Source: Lentinula raphanica (lineage: Eukaryota; Basidiomycota; Agaricomycetes; Agaricales; Omphalotaceae). Taken from it: a stretch of 64,000 bases of DNA. Every line of letters begins with the position of its first letter. Position 1 is the stretch's first letter. Below the pieces are notes generated by a model. The model saw only the letters and a program-made list of their open reading frames with translations, had not been told where the DNA came from and did not search any database. Positions 35,247-44,913 of the stretch are shown in pieces. The stretch covers positions 1,178,001 through 1,242,000 of the forward strand of contig JANVFP010000009.1 of NCBI GenBank assembly GCA_027919835.1. The letters are read 5' to 3'. The position numbers and the translations under genes are program-made.

Positions 35247-37001
35247 ATGGATCGCACTCAACGAACACTACGGGCTCAAACTCGTGCTGCTCGTCGTCCT
35301 CGTACCCCTTCTCCCACTCGGGATGAAGAAAATCCTTTTGTCGCAAATGCTCAGGCCTTGACGGCTTTCAACGAATCTATCTCTGCAGTTGGTAACCGGA
35401 GACCGCGCATTTCTGCATTCGGTCCCGCTCCTGTTCCTCTTCCGACGGTTACTACTGAAAACGTTCGCGGTGTTTCGGAATCTACGGAGTATGTCTATCA
35501 GACTGCTATTCTGCCTAGTGGTGAACACGTTCGTGTATTAACTCCGAAAGCTAAACGGGTTATCGAAGGTGAACCTGTTCCTCCACTACAACCACCTCCT
35601 ACTCCGTCTCGTGCAGCTGCTAGACCTACTCAAGTTCCTTCTCTACCGGGACATTCGCAAGGTAGTCATCATTCCAGGGATCCGGAACCTCGACGTGATC
35701 CTCCGTCGGATCCGCCGGGTTTTCCGCCAGGTTTCCCTGGTGATGAACCGGATGATGAAGGACCTCCCGATGGCCCGAGACGTGATCCTCCTGAAGGTCC
35801 ACCAGATGATGGTCCACCTGATGATGGTCCTCCTGAGGGTCCTCCCGGAGGCCCTGGCGACGATCGAGATCCTCCTGACCCACCTCCTAATCCACCTCCG
35901 TCGGTTCGAAGTCGCTCTTCGAGCTCTTCTCGTTCGTCAGATAACTTGGCTCTTAATGCCTTGATGTCCTTCAACGACACTCTTGCGGATTTCACATCGG
36001 CCTTACGTCCGAAGGAGTCGGAATCGGACTCTGGAAAGACGAAGGTCAAAGACCCTGAACCATTTGATGGTTCTAACCCCCGAAAACTCAAATCTTTCCT
36101 GGTATCTTTGTCTTTGGTATTCATTGATTGTCCGAACTATTTCACTGATCAGCGGAAAATCAATTACGCCTTGTCATACTTGACCGGCGCCGCTCGTGAA
36201 TGGTTTGAACCGGACATCTTGGATCCGAATGTCGAAGCTCTACCTGCTTGGACCACGTCATACGCTGCTTTAGTCCAGGAGCTGCAGGAAAACTTTGGTT
36301 TGTACAATGCGCAGGGTGAGTCCGAAGACAAACTCGGAACCCTTCGGATGCGCAACGACGAAAAGGTCGGAGCGTACAATATCAAGTTTAACACTCTGGC
36401 TGCTGCCTCCGGTTGGGATGTGAATGCGCTCCGATGGGCGTATCAGAAAGGACTAGCACCCCGACTTAAGGACGAAATTGCTCGTATGCCGGAACCTCGG
36501 ACTCTCTCCAAATATCGGAGAGAAGTGTTACGGTTGGATAACCGTTATTGGCGCAGAGAAGAAGAGAAGAAGCGGGAAAGTCATCGGTTTTCGGAGCCTT
36601 CGGACCAAAAGAAAGGAAAGAAGGATGGCAAGAAACCGGTACCGTTTAACTCCTCTCAGAACTCTGGTGCTAATCAGTCCTCTTCGTCCTCTGGTTCGAA
36701 CTTTAACAATCAAAAGAAGTTCGGCAATTCCAACAACAACAAAGGCAACTCTGGCAACAAGTTTCCGAAGAAATCGATCGCAGACAGCCTCGGCTCCGAC
36801 GGCAAGCTTACTCCTGCGGAACGGGAACGTCGTAAGAAGTTTAATCTCTGTCTTTTCTGCGGACAAGGTGGCCATGTCCTTAAGGACTGTCCCCGGAAGA
36901 AGTCTAAAGAAAATGCTGCTAAGGGCAGAGCTGGCGTTCTCGAGGATGTAGCTGAAGAAGAAGAGATTCCGGACTCTCCGTCGGAGGAACCGGAAAAATA
37001 G
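35247..37001 (+). CDS. gag: E1 Gag
   Basis: 584 residues from the first ATG after the LTR, 51 bases past its end. A Pro/Gly/Asp-rich segment (repeats of PPDDGPPEGPP type, residues about 150-215) is followed by the capsid domain (FDGSNPRKLKSFLVSLSLVF, YALSYLTGAAREWFEP, RWAYQKGLAPRLKDEIAR). A basic Lys/Ser/Asn linker and one CCHC knuckle (CLFCGQGGHVLKDC) come next, then an acidic tail. It forms the particle shell and binds the RNA. The stop TAG at 36999-37001 follows five A residues and is followed three bases later by a strong hairpin. Pol is open in the -1 frame from 36956. Confidence 0.92.
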   Translation: MDRTQRTLRAQTRAARRPRTPSPTRDEENPFVANAQALTAFNESISAVGNRRPRISAFGPAPVPLPTVTTENVRGVSESTEYVYQTAILPSGEHVRVLTPKAKRVIEGEPVPPLQPPPTPSRAAARPTQVPSLPGHSQGSHHSRDPEPRRDPPSDPPGFPPGFPGDEPDDEGPPDGPRRDPPEGPPDDGPPDDGPPEGPPGGPGDDRDPPDPPPNPPPSVRSRSSSSSRSSDNLALNALMSFNDTLADFTSALRPKESESDSGKTKVKDPEPFDGSNPRKLKSFLVSLSLVFIDCPNYFTDQRKINYALSYLTGAAREWFEPDILDPNVEALPAWTTSYAALVQELQENFGLYNAQGESEDKLGTLRMRNDEKVGAYNIKFNTLAAASGWDVNALRWAYQKGLAPRLKDEIARMPEPRTLSKYRREVLRLDNRYWRREEEKKRESHRFSEPSDQKKGKKDGKKPVPFNSSQNSGANQSSSSSGSNFNNQKKFGNSNNNKGNSGNKFPKKSIADSLGSDGKLTPAERERRKKFNLCLFCGQGGHVLKDCPRKKSKENAAKGRAGVLEDVAEEEEIPDSPSEEPEK

Positions 37002-37003
37002 TC

Positions 37004-37040
37004 CGCAACTCCTGTCCCTCCGCACGAAGCAGGAGTTGCG
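37004..37040 (+). promoter_or_regulatory. E1 gag-pol recoding hairpin
   Basis: Perfect 11-base arms cgcaactcctg (37004-37014) and caggagttgcg (37030-37040) with a 15-base loop, beginning two bases after the gag stop. With gaaaaatag just upstream and pol in the -1 frame, this has the layout of a programmed frameshift stimulator. The same structure is kept in E2. Confidence 0.7.
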
Positions 37041-37066
37041 TTGACCTGGTTCGTGCTCTACCAGAG

Positions 37067-40000
37067 GTGCTAACTCTCAACGCGTCCGCTCTTTCTAATC
37101 TCGAAAAATCTTTCATCATACCTCTGTCTGCTAAAATTTCTACTATTACTTCTGATTACATTTCCATCTCTTTTGATTCTTTACTTGATTCCGGTTCTAC
37201 TGATTGTTTTATTGATACTTCATTTGTTCGCCAAAAAAGAATTCCGACAAAACCTATCCTTACTCCGATCAATCTCCGATTATTTGATGGTTCACTTTCT
37301 CCGACTCCGATCTTGGAATACGTTTCGTTATCGGTAGTTTTTCCTTCAAACGAGCAACTACCTCTGGACTTTTATGTCACACCTTTGGATTCTTCTTGTA
37401 AAGCAGTTTTAGGATATAGTTTTCTCTCCCGCTGCAATCCGTTGATTGACTGGGTAGCGAAAACAATTACAATCCGAACCACTGATCAAGTTTTATCACA
37501 GACGTCTTCTTCTGAGATACCCTCCGACGGATCGGAGGACTCAGAGAATCTTGATCCGACTCGATACCCTCGGTCACCTCCAGATGATCCTCTTCCTACA
37601 AGAGCTGGTCGATCTGCCTTCACCTCCCGTTCTCGTTTGAAACCTCGTCCTCTCTCGGACAAATTTCCTTTCGAACCATTGTATACTTATCCCTCCGTTG
37701 TTCAGATGGCTTCAAAACTGGAATACTCCGGAGTCGATATAGCCTTGGTCGGTGCTACGGTTTTTCATCATGCCTGCAAGATGTCTGGTATGGAACCCTT
37801 TCTACTCTACGCTGTACACTCCGAAGTGGCGGCTAGAGCCTCTCAACCAGCACCGCCGACGGCGACGTCGGACTCTAAATCTCCTCCTATTCCTGAAGCT
37901 TATCGGGATTTCGCTGATGTCTTCGACGAAGTCGAGTCAGAAGTGCTCCCAGAACATAGGTCTTACGACCTGAAGATTGATCTGGAGGAAGGTGCGGAAC
38001 CTCCGATCGGAAGAATTTACCCACTATCCCCTCGTGAGCTGGAAGCTCTACGAGAATTCATCGACAAACAGTTGGTTAGCGGAGCTATTCGTCCTTCGAC
38101 TTCTCCTCATGGAGCTCCTGTTCTCTTCGTTCCGAAGAAGGATGGCTCTCTCCGACTTTGCGTCGACTTCCGAGGACTAAACCGCATCACCAAAAAAGAT
38201 CGGTATCCTCTCCCACTCATTTCCGATTTGCTTGACGCCCCGAAGAAAGCGAAAATCTATACGAAGTTGGACCTCGCTCATGCTTATCATCTCGTTCGGA
38301 TCGCCGACGGAGACGAATGGAAGACCACATTCCGAACCCGATATGGTTCTTTTGAATGGCTGGTCATGCCGTTTGGTCTCACCAATGCTCCTGCTGCGTT
38401 TCAACGTTTCGTCAATGATATCTTTGCTGACTTACTCGATGTCTGTGTTATAGTCTATCTTGACGATATCCTCATCTACTCCGACGATCCGACGGCGCAT
38501 GAGGAGCATGTCAAAGAGGTTCTTCGACGTCTTCGCAAACACAAACTTTTCTGCAATCCGGCGAAATGTGAATTCGGAATTGATACGGTTGAATATCTTG
38601 GGTATATTCTCTCCCCCGACGGACTTTCCATGGCCGAGGACAAAATCAAGGCTATTATCGATTGGCCGACGCCAAGGAAGGTTAAGGACATCCAGTCCTT
38701 CCTAGGTTTTGCGAATTTCTATCGTCGTTTTATTCACAATTACAGTGATATCGTCGTTCCGATGAACCGACTCACTCGGAAAGATACTCCATGGGTCTGG
38801 ACTTCGGAATGTCAAGATTCCTTCGATACGCTTAAGCACGCTTTCACTCATGCCCCTATTCTTTCTCATTGGGAACCTGATAAACCTCTTATTGTCGAAA
38901 CAGATGCGTCGGATTATGCTCTAGCAGCTATCCTATCCATTGTCGGCGCCGATGGAGAAATTCATCCGGTGGCCTTCCTTTCTCGCACTTTCCATTCTGC
39001 CGAATTGAACTATGACACTCATGACAAGGAATTGCTAGCTATCTTCGAAGCCTTTAAAGCTTGGCGGCATTACCTTGAAGGTTCGGGCACTCCGATCGAC
39101 GTCGTTACTGATCACAAGAATCTGGAGTATTTCTCCACTACGAAGATTCTTACCCGACGGCAGGTCCGATGGTCCGAATACCTTCATCAGTTCAACTTCG
39201 TTATCCGTTTCCGTCCTGGAAAACTCGGTGCGAAACCTGACGCTATGACTAGACGATGGGACGTCTATCCCAAAGAGGGGGATATCGGCTACGCGCAAGT
39301 TAATCCTCACAATTTTAGACCCATATTCACTAATGATCAACTCACTACATCACTTCGTGCTACCTTCCTTGAAGGTCCCGTTCTTCGAGCGTCGGTTGTC
39401 ATGGACTTTGAAGCAGTTCATCAATTGATCCGAGAACATTACTCCTCCGACGGCGAAGCGATGGCGGGATTGAAGTTGGTCGATGATCCTTCTAACCTCC
39501 GATGGACTATGGGTTTAGATGGTCTCTTGCGTCTGGATGGTCGAATCTATGTTCCGAACTTTGGAGATCTCAGGTTGCAGATCCTCCGATTCTTTCATGA
39601 TCATCCTCTGTCTGGCCACTTTGGTCAGAATCGGACTCTCGAAGCTGTACGTCGTCAATATACTTGGCCAAAGGTACGAGAATTCGTTAAGGACTATGTT
39701 TCGTCTTGTACGATTTGCGGTCGGAATAAACCCCGTCGGCATCGTCCCTACAGACTTCTCAAACCCCTCCCTGTGCCTTCTCGTCCTTGGGATTCAATCT
39801 CAATGGATTTCATCGAACAACTTCCGGACTCCGACGGCTACACCGCTATCTTGGTCGTAGTCGACCGTGCTTCCAAACAAGCTATCTTCATTGCCTGTGA
39901 CGACAAAATCACCTCCGAACAATTGGCGCAACTTTTCGTTATTCATGTCTTCTCTAAACACGGTGTTCCGAATCATGTTACCTCCGACCGAGGATCGGAA

Positions 40001-40876
40001 TTCGTTTTGGCATTTTTCCGAGCTTTAGGTCAAGCCTTGTCGATGGAATTACACTATACGTCTGGTTATCATCCGGAAGCTGATGGTCAAACCGAACGAG
40101 TAAACCAAACTCTGGAGCAGTACATCCGGATCTATTGTTCTTATCAACAGGACGACTGGTCATCCCTTCTTCCGATTGCGGAATTTGCTTATAATAACGC
40201 TCCTAACGCTTCTACTGGTCTTACTCCGTTCTTTGCTAACAAAGGCTACCATCCGAACATCACAGTCCGACCGGAGATTGATATTCGTTCCGACTTAGCC
40301 AAGGATTTCATTGTTAATCTTGATGAGCTTCATACTTTTCTACGTGATGAAATCACTAATGCTCAAAAGAAATACAAGGAACAGGCTGATCGAAAACGAA
40401 TTCCTCCGCCGGAGTTCTCCATCGGATCGGAAGTCTTCGTTCTAGCAAAATACATTAGATCCACTCGACCTACAGCGAAGTTTGCAGAGAAGTATCTTGG
40501 ACCTTTCACGGTTCTTGAGAAGATCGGCTCTCTCTCATACAAGATACAACTCCCCGATTATCTTCGTCGCATTCATCCTGTATTCCACGTCTCGCAACTC
40601 GAACCCTCCTATCCGAATCCAATTCCGAATCGGACCCAAACACCTCCACCTCCGATAGAGGTTGAAGGTGAAGTCGAGTATCTCGTTGCTGAAGTACTTG
40701 ATTCAAAGCTGGACCGTCGGTTCAAACGTTGTCCCCTCCGGTACTTCGTTAGATGGTCTGGTTATGAAGGTACCGATGAGGAGTTCTCTTGGGTTGCTGC
40801 AGACGACATTCATGACGACGAACTCATTCCGGCTTTCCACCTCCGATATCCAGACAAACCCGGACCTTTGACTTAG
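37067..40876 (+). CDS. pol: E1 Pol polyprotein with chromodomain
   Basis: 1269 residues counted from GTG 37067; the frame is open from 36956, so it is probably made as a Gag-Pol fusion by -1 frameshift. Order: aspartic protease (LLDSGSTDCFID, residues 39-50), reverse transcriptase ([32 protein letters not shown]), RNase H (IVETDASDYALAA), integrase zinc finger (HFGQNRTLEAVRRQY...CTICGRNK), DDE triad region (SISMDFIEQLP, TSDRGSEF, HPEADGQTERVN), GPY-type linker (YLGPFTVLEKIGSLSYKI) and a C-terminal chromodomain (LRYFVRWSGYEGTDEEFSW). The chromodomain places it among chromoviruses and suggests insertion into marked chromatin. No defects seen. Confidence 0.95.
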   Translation: MLTLNASALSNLEKSFIIPLSAKISTITSDYISISFDSLLDSGSTDCFIDTSFVRQKRIPTKPILTPINLRLFDGSLSPTPILEYVSLSVVFPSNEQLPLDFYVTPLDSSCKAVLGYSFLSRCNPLIDWVAKTITIRTTDQVLSQTSSSEIPSDGSEDSENLDPTRYPRSPPDDPLPTRAGRSAFTSRSRLKPRPLSDKFPFEPLYTYPSVVQMASKLEYSGVDIALVGATVFHHACKMSGMEPFLLYAVHSEVAARASQPAPPTATSDSKSPPIPEAYRDFADVFDEVESEVLPEHRSYDLKIDLEEGAEPPIGRIYPLSPRELEALREFIDKQLVSGAIRPSTSPHGAPVLFVPKKDGSLRLCVDFRGLNRITKKDRYPLPLISDLLDAPKKAKIYTKLDLAHAYHLVRIADGDEWKTTFRTRYGSFEWLVMPFGLTNAPAAFQRFVNDIFADLLDVCVIVYLDDILIYSDDPTAHEEHVKEVLRRLRKHKLFCNPAKCEFGIDTVEYLGYILSPDGLSMAEDKIKAIIDWPTPRKVKDIQSFLGFANFYRRFIHNYSDIVVPMNRLTRKDTPWVWTSECQDSFDTLKHAFTHAPILSHWEPDKPLIVETDASDYALAAILSIVGADGEIHPVAFLSRTFHSAELNYDTHDKELLAIFEAFKAWRHYLEGSGTPIDVVTDHKNLEYFSTTKILTRRQVRWSEYLHQFNFVIRFRPGKLGAKPDAMTRRWDVYPKEGDIGYAQVNPHNFRPIFTNDQLTTSLRATFLEGPVLRASVVMDFEAVHQLIREHYSSDGEAMAGLKLVDDPSNLRWTMGLDGLLRLDGRIYVPNFGDLRLQILRFFHDHPLSGHFGQNRTLEAVRRQYTWPKVREFVKDYVSSCTICGRNKPRRHRPYRLLKPLPVPSRPWDSISMDFIEQLPDSDGYTAILVVVDRASKQAIFIACDDKITSEQLAQLFVIHVFSKHGVPNHVTSDRGSEFVLAFFRALGQALSMELHYTSGYHPEADGQTERVNQTLEQYIRIYCSYQQDDWSSLLPIAEFAYNNAPNASTGLTPFFANKGYHPNITVRPEIDIRSDLAKDFIVNLDELHTFLRDEITNAQKKYKEQADRKRIPPPEFSIGSEVFVLAKYIRSTRPTAKFAEKYLGPFTVLEKIGSLSYKIQLPDYLRRIHPVFHVSQLEPSYPNPIPNRTQTPPPPIEVEGEVEYLVAEVLDSKLDRRFKRCPLRYFVRWSGYEGTDEEFSWVAADDIHDDELIPAFHLRYPDKPGPLT

Positions 40877-41125
40877 CTATGTGTTCATTTTATATCATTG
40901 ATTTTCCTTCTGTTTTCATTGTTGTACTAACACTACACTTCGGTGTATTTTATTCAACACTCTCGGTATTTATACTGATTGAGTATAAACGCGATGATAG
41001 CAAATTGAGCGTTTATATTTTTCTTAAATTTTTCTAAGTCAAATCCGACGGATTTCCGTCGGACTTATCGTTGTTTTTATTTACTATAGTTACTTTACTA
41101 TTTTTCTTTCAGTTGGACTTCACAA

Positions 41126-42175
41126 TTAACAAACTTTAGTATATACAAATTGGACTTCAACGAAACCCTCCTTGAGGGCTTGGATATCCACCTCCAAGTT
41201 ATTCAACCTGGAGGCGGTGTCGGTTTCTTTTCGGCGAGGTGCCGGAGCTTTGGCCTTTCGAGGTTTGGATTTCCGAGTTGGAGCGACGGCGGCGATCGAA
41301 CCGGACCACGTACACTGCTGCTTGTTGTCGTGGCAGGGTTGGCAGGCAGTGGCGTTCTTCCTCTTCTTCTGAGGAACACACTGTTCCGCTCGTTCGAGCC
41401 GGATACACCTCTCGCATGCTCCTCGTTCCTCCGGCGATTCTTCTCCGCTGGGGTTCGGCTCGTCATCCGAGCTGTCGTCCTCTCCGTCGTCCCCTCCCGG
41501 ATATTTGTCGTCACTGGGATCTCCACCAGTTCCGACGTTCTGTCTTCAAGTTAGGAAAAGGCATTGAAGAAAAAGATCAGTAACTTACCACAAAAGGAAC
41601 AAATGGAAACTCGGGTACATACCTTATACGAGAGGGTCCCGCTTCTGGAATGGCCTCCGTCGGCGATGCTCGGGTAGAGGCGTTCTATAAGGCAATTTAG
41701 TGTTATCAGAGGAAAGGGAGCTGTTACTCACCGAGGTCCTCGAGAACCGACGAAGTCGAGCAGCTCGAAGCTGCTCCGACGACGGTCCCTGACCGGAGTC
41801 AGCGACTTTGGTCCTTTTGGCCTTCCCGGCCTTCTCCTCCTCTGCCTTCCTCTTCTTTCCCTCTTTAACCTTCCGGCGGCGTTCCGCCTCTGCTTGTTCC
41901 TCCGCCTCACGTTGGAGCTTCTCCTCCTCCGCTCGGCGTGCTGCTTCTTCTTCCTCCTTCTTCTTTTCCTCCGCTTCCTCCGCCTCACGACGGCGTTGAT
42001 TCTCCTCCCTCCGCCGCTGCATTGCTTGCAAGGCCGCCTCCTCCTCCTCGGCCTCTCGTCGTCGTCGTTCGGCGGGCGTTTCGGTAGTTGGCTGGAGGAA
42101 TATCCGAAGTTCTTCCTCCCTGCCGACGGCGGTGGTGGTGGTAATGGTACTGATGTTTGGGCGAGGGCGCGACAT
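41126..42175 (-). CDS. E1 antisense accessory protein, C-terminally truncated
   Basis: Three minus-strand exons (41732-42175, 41623-41684, 41126-41543; introns 47 and 79 bases) encode 307 residues. It is the counterpart of the 370-residue protein of E2. Residues about 35-125 are a Glu/Arg/Lys coiled coil with basic nuclear-import-like stretches (KKRKAEEEKAGKAKRTK). The Cys cluster CERC...C...CQPC...C is intact. About 270 bases present in E2 are absent here, so after ALKEGF the frame runs into VEVQFVYTKVC and stops; the second coiled coil and acidic tail are lost. A TATA box (ggtataaaag on the minus strand near 42227) precedes the start by about 50 bases. It is transcribed toward pol. Confidence 0.72.
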
Positions 42176-42440
42176 GACGTAAGAGGGAAATTTTGGCTAA
42201 GTCCCTTATTCACCTTCGGCTTTTATACCTTTGGATCGGCGCACGGACCATGCTACTTTAGGGCCGGTCGATTCGCGTTTGGTTTTGAGACCACCATCAA
42301 AACGTTTTTCCAAATCGGGCACCCCGATTCCATCGTTCTAGAATCGGACCGACGGAGTCATGTGATCGGATCAACCTAGTCATCTGATCGTGGTGATGAT
42401 GTCATCGGCTTTCGAGGGCTCAAGCCTAAGAGGGGGATAC

Positions 42441-42490
42441 TGTTACGACCATAATCCTCGGAGCTCCGTCGGAGCTTCACTCGGCGATTG
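42441..42490 (+). repeat. E1 3' LTR, first 50 bases (split by E2)
   Basis: Starts tgttacgacc right after the purine tract and stops at the E2 insertion. The last five bases, gattg (42486-42490), are the duplicated target. Confidence 0.95.
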
Positions 42491-43077
42491 TGTTAGGACC
42501 GTGCCACCGACGGAGTCGGAGCTCCGATCAGAGACACAGAGGATTGTTGAACGTTAGTGTTGTTATTGAGCAACACCCTCGCCACGTTACCGTGTTCAAC
42601 CAAGAGAGCAGAGGAGGACGAGTACAACGTGTACGAAGTCCGACGGAGGTTCGGAGTCGGCGATGATCAATGATCAAGACGACACCGAGAGTACAGAGGT
42701 GAGGGTTAACGTTAACGAGGTAATCCAAGTTGATATTAAAACTGAGGTATGTAAGTATGTACAGGCTCCTTATATACTGTACGGATAGTCAGTCTAATCT
42801 AAAGTACAATAAGACGATACACATCTCGGTACTACAGCATCGGAGGTGAGAAAGACAATAAGCTATTGTAAAGTAAATCAATATAAAGGTCAGCTGAGCT
42901 GTCAGATAATAAAACAATAAGATCATAATCAAAGAATAAGACCAGACCGATACGCCGACGGAATCGGAAGGAGGGACAAGGCGGACACTGCTAGGCATGA
43001 CTAGAGAGATTCAGGAAATCTCTAAGTCCAATCGCCGAGTGAAGCTCCGACGGAGCTCCGAGGATTATGGTTGTAAC
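42491..43077 (-). repeat. E2 3' LTR
   Basis: 587 bases, reading tgttacaacc...ctaaca on the minus strand. The purine tract (reverse of tatccccctctt at about 43079-43090) abuts its inner edge. Confidence 0.94.
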
Positions 43078-43343
43078 AGTATCCCCCTCTTAGGCTTGAG
43101 CCCTCGAAAGCCGATGACATCATCACCACGATCAGCTGACTAGGTTGATCCGATCACATGACTCCGTCGGTCCGATTCTAGAACGATGGAATCGGGGTGC
43201 CCGATTTGGAAAAACGTTTTGATGGTGGTCTCAAAACCAAACGCGAATCGACCGGCCCTAAAGTAGCATGGTCCGTGCGCCGATCCAAAGGTATAAAAGC
43301 CGAAGGTGAATAAGGGACTTAGCCAAAATTTCCCTCTTACGTC

Positions 43344-44582
43344 ATGTCGCGCCCTCGCCCAAACATCAGTACCATCACCACCACCACCGCCGTCGGCAGG
43401 GAGGAAGAACTTCGGATATTCCTCCAGCCAACTACCGAAACGCCCGCCGAACGACGACGACGAGAGGCCCAGGAGGAGGAGGCGGCCCTGCAAGAAATGC
43501 AGCGGCGGAGGGAGGAAAACCAACGCCGACGTGAGGAGGAGGAAGCGGAGGAGAAGAAAAAGGAGGAAGAAGAAGCAGCACGCCGAGCGGAGGAGGAGAA
43601 GCTCCAACGTGAGGCGGAGGAACAAGCAGAGGCGGAACGCCGCCGGAAGGTAAAAGAGGGAAAGAAGAGGAAGGCAGAGGAGGAGAAGGCCGGGAAGGCC
43701 AAAAGGACCAAAGTCGCTGACTCCGGTCAGGGACCGTCGTCGGAGCAGCTTCGAGCTGCTCGACTTCGTCGGTTCTCGAGGACCTCGGTGAGTAACAGCT
43801 CCCTTTCCTCTGATAGCACTAATTTGCCTTATAGAACGCCTCTACCCGAGCATCGCCGACGGAGGCCATTCCAGAAGCGGGACCCTCTCGTATAAGGTAT
43901 GTACCAGAGTTTCCATTTGTTCCTTTTGTGGTAAGTTACTGATCTTTTTCTTCAATGCCTTTTCCTAACTTGAAGACAGAACGTCGGAACTGGTGGAGAT
44001 CCCAGTGACGACGAATATCCGGGAGGGGACGACGGAGAGGACGACAGCTCGGACGACGAGCCGAACCCCAGCGGAGAAGAATCGCCGGAGGAACGAGGAG
44101 CATGCGAGAGGTGTATCCGGCTCGAACGAGCGGAACAGTGTGTTCCTCAGAAGAAGAGGAAGAACGCCACTGCCTGCCAACCTTGCCACGACAACAAGCA
44201 GCAGTGTACGTGGTCCGGTTCGATCGCCGCCGTCGCTCCAACTCGGAAATCCAAACCTCGAAAGGCCAAAACTCCGGCACCTCGCCGAAAGGAAACCGAC
44301 ACCGCCTCCAGGTTGAATAACTTGGAGGTGGATATCCAAGCCCTCAAGGAGGGTTTCGTCGACATCGTCCAAGGCCAACATGAAATCTTGGAGTTGGTCC
44401 GAAACTCCGCATCCAGCACCGACGGACGCCTACAGGCGATCGAGAGGAGGTTTTCAAACCTCGAAGGAACTCTCGTTCACTTGATGAAGAAGGCTTTGGG
44501 AGTAGAGGAGGATGAAGAGGAGAAACAGGAGGAGGAAAAGGAAGCGCCGAAGGGGTCGGAATCGGAGGAGGACGAAGAGTAA
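43344..44582 (+). CDS. E2 antisense accessory protein: coiled coil plus Zn2Cys6-like cluster
   Basis: Three plus-strand exons (43344-43787, 43835-43896, 43976-44582; introns 47 and 79 bases, donors gtgagt and gtatgt) encode 370 residues. A tataaaag box at 43292 lies 52 bases before the ATG. The N-terminus (MSRPRPNISTITTTTAVGRE) leads into a long Glu/Arg/Lys coiled coil (about residues 35-125) with KRKAEEEKAGKAKRTK as a likely nuclear signal. An acidic segment follows, then the cluster C-x2-C-x8-C-x11-C-x2-C-x6-C (CERC...EQC...CQPCHDNKQQC), a basic patch, a second coiled coil (NNLEVDIQALKEGFVDIVQ) and a Glu-rich tail. Spacing is close to, but not exactly, the GAL4 type. The gene runs opposite to gag-pol. 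Function is unknown; element regulation is inferred. Confidence 0.75.
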
Positions 44583-44913
44583 GGACTTAAATAAGAATTT
44601 GTTGTATATAAATTTTCTTGGTTTTTCTTGAAGTCCAAAATGTATATACTAAAAATTGTTCATTGTGAAGTCCAATTGAAGGAAAAAATAGTAAAGTAAC
44701 TATCATAATGAAAATAACGATGGGTCCGACGGAGATCCGTCGGAATTGACTTAGAAAAATTTAAGGAAAAATATAAACGCTCAATTTACTATCATCGCGT
44801 TTATACCCAATCAGTATAAATACCGAGAGTGTTGAATAAAATACACCGAGGTGTAGTGTTAGTACAACAATGAAAACAGAAGATAAATCAATGATATAAA
44901 ATTGAACACATAG

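Noticed and set aside
43344..43895. Unspliced 183-residue reading of the accessory gene
   Set aside because: The unspliced frame stops just before a gtatgt donor. Using the gtgagt intron at 43788 leads into the Cys cluster, coiled coil and a natural stop, with matching structure in E1.
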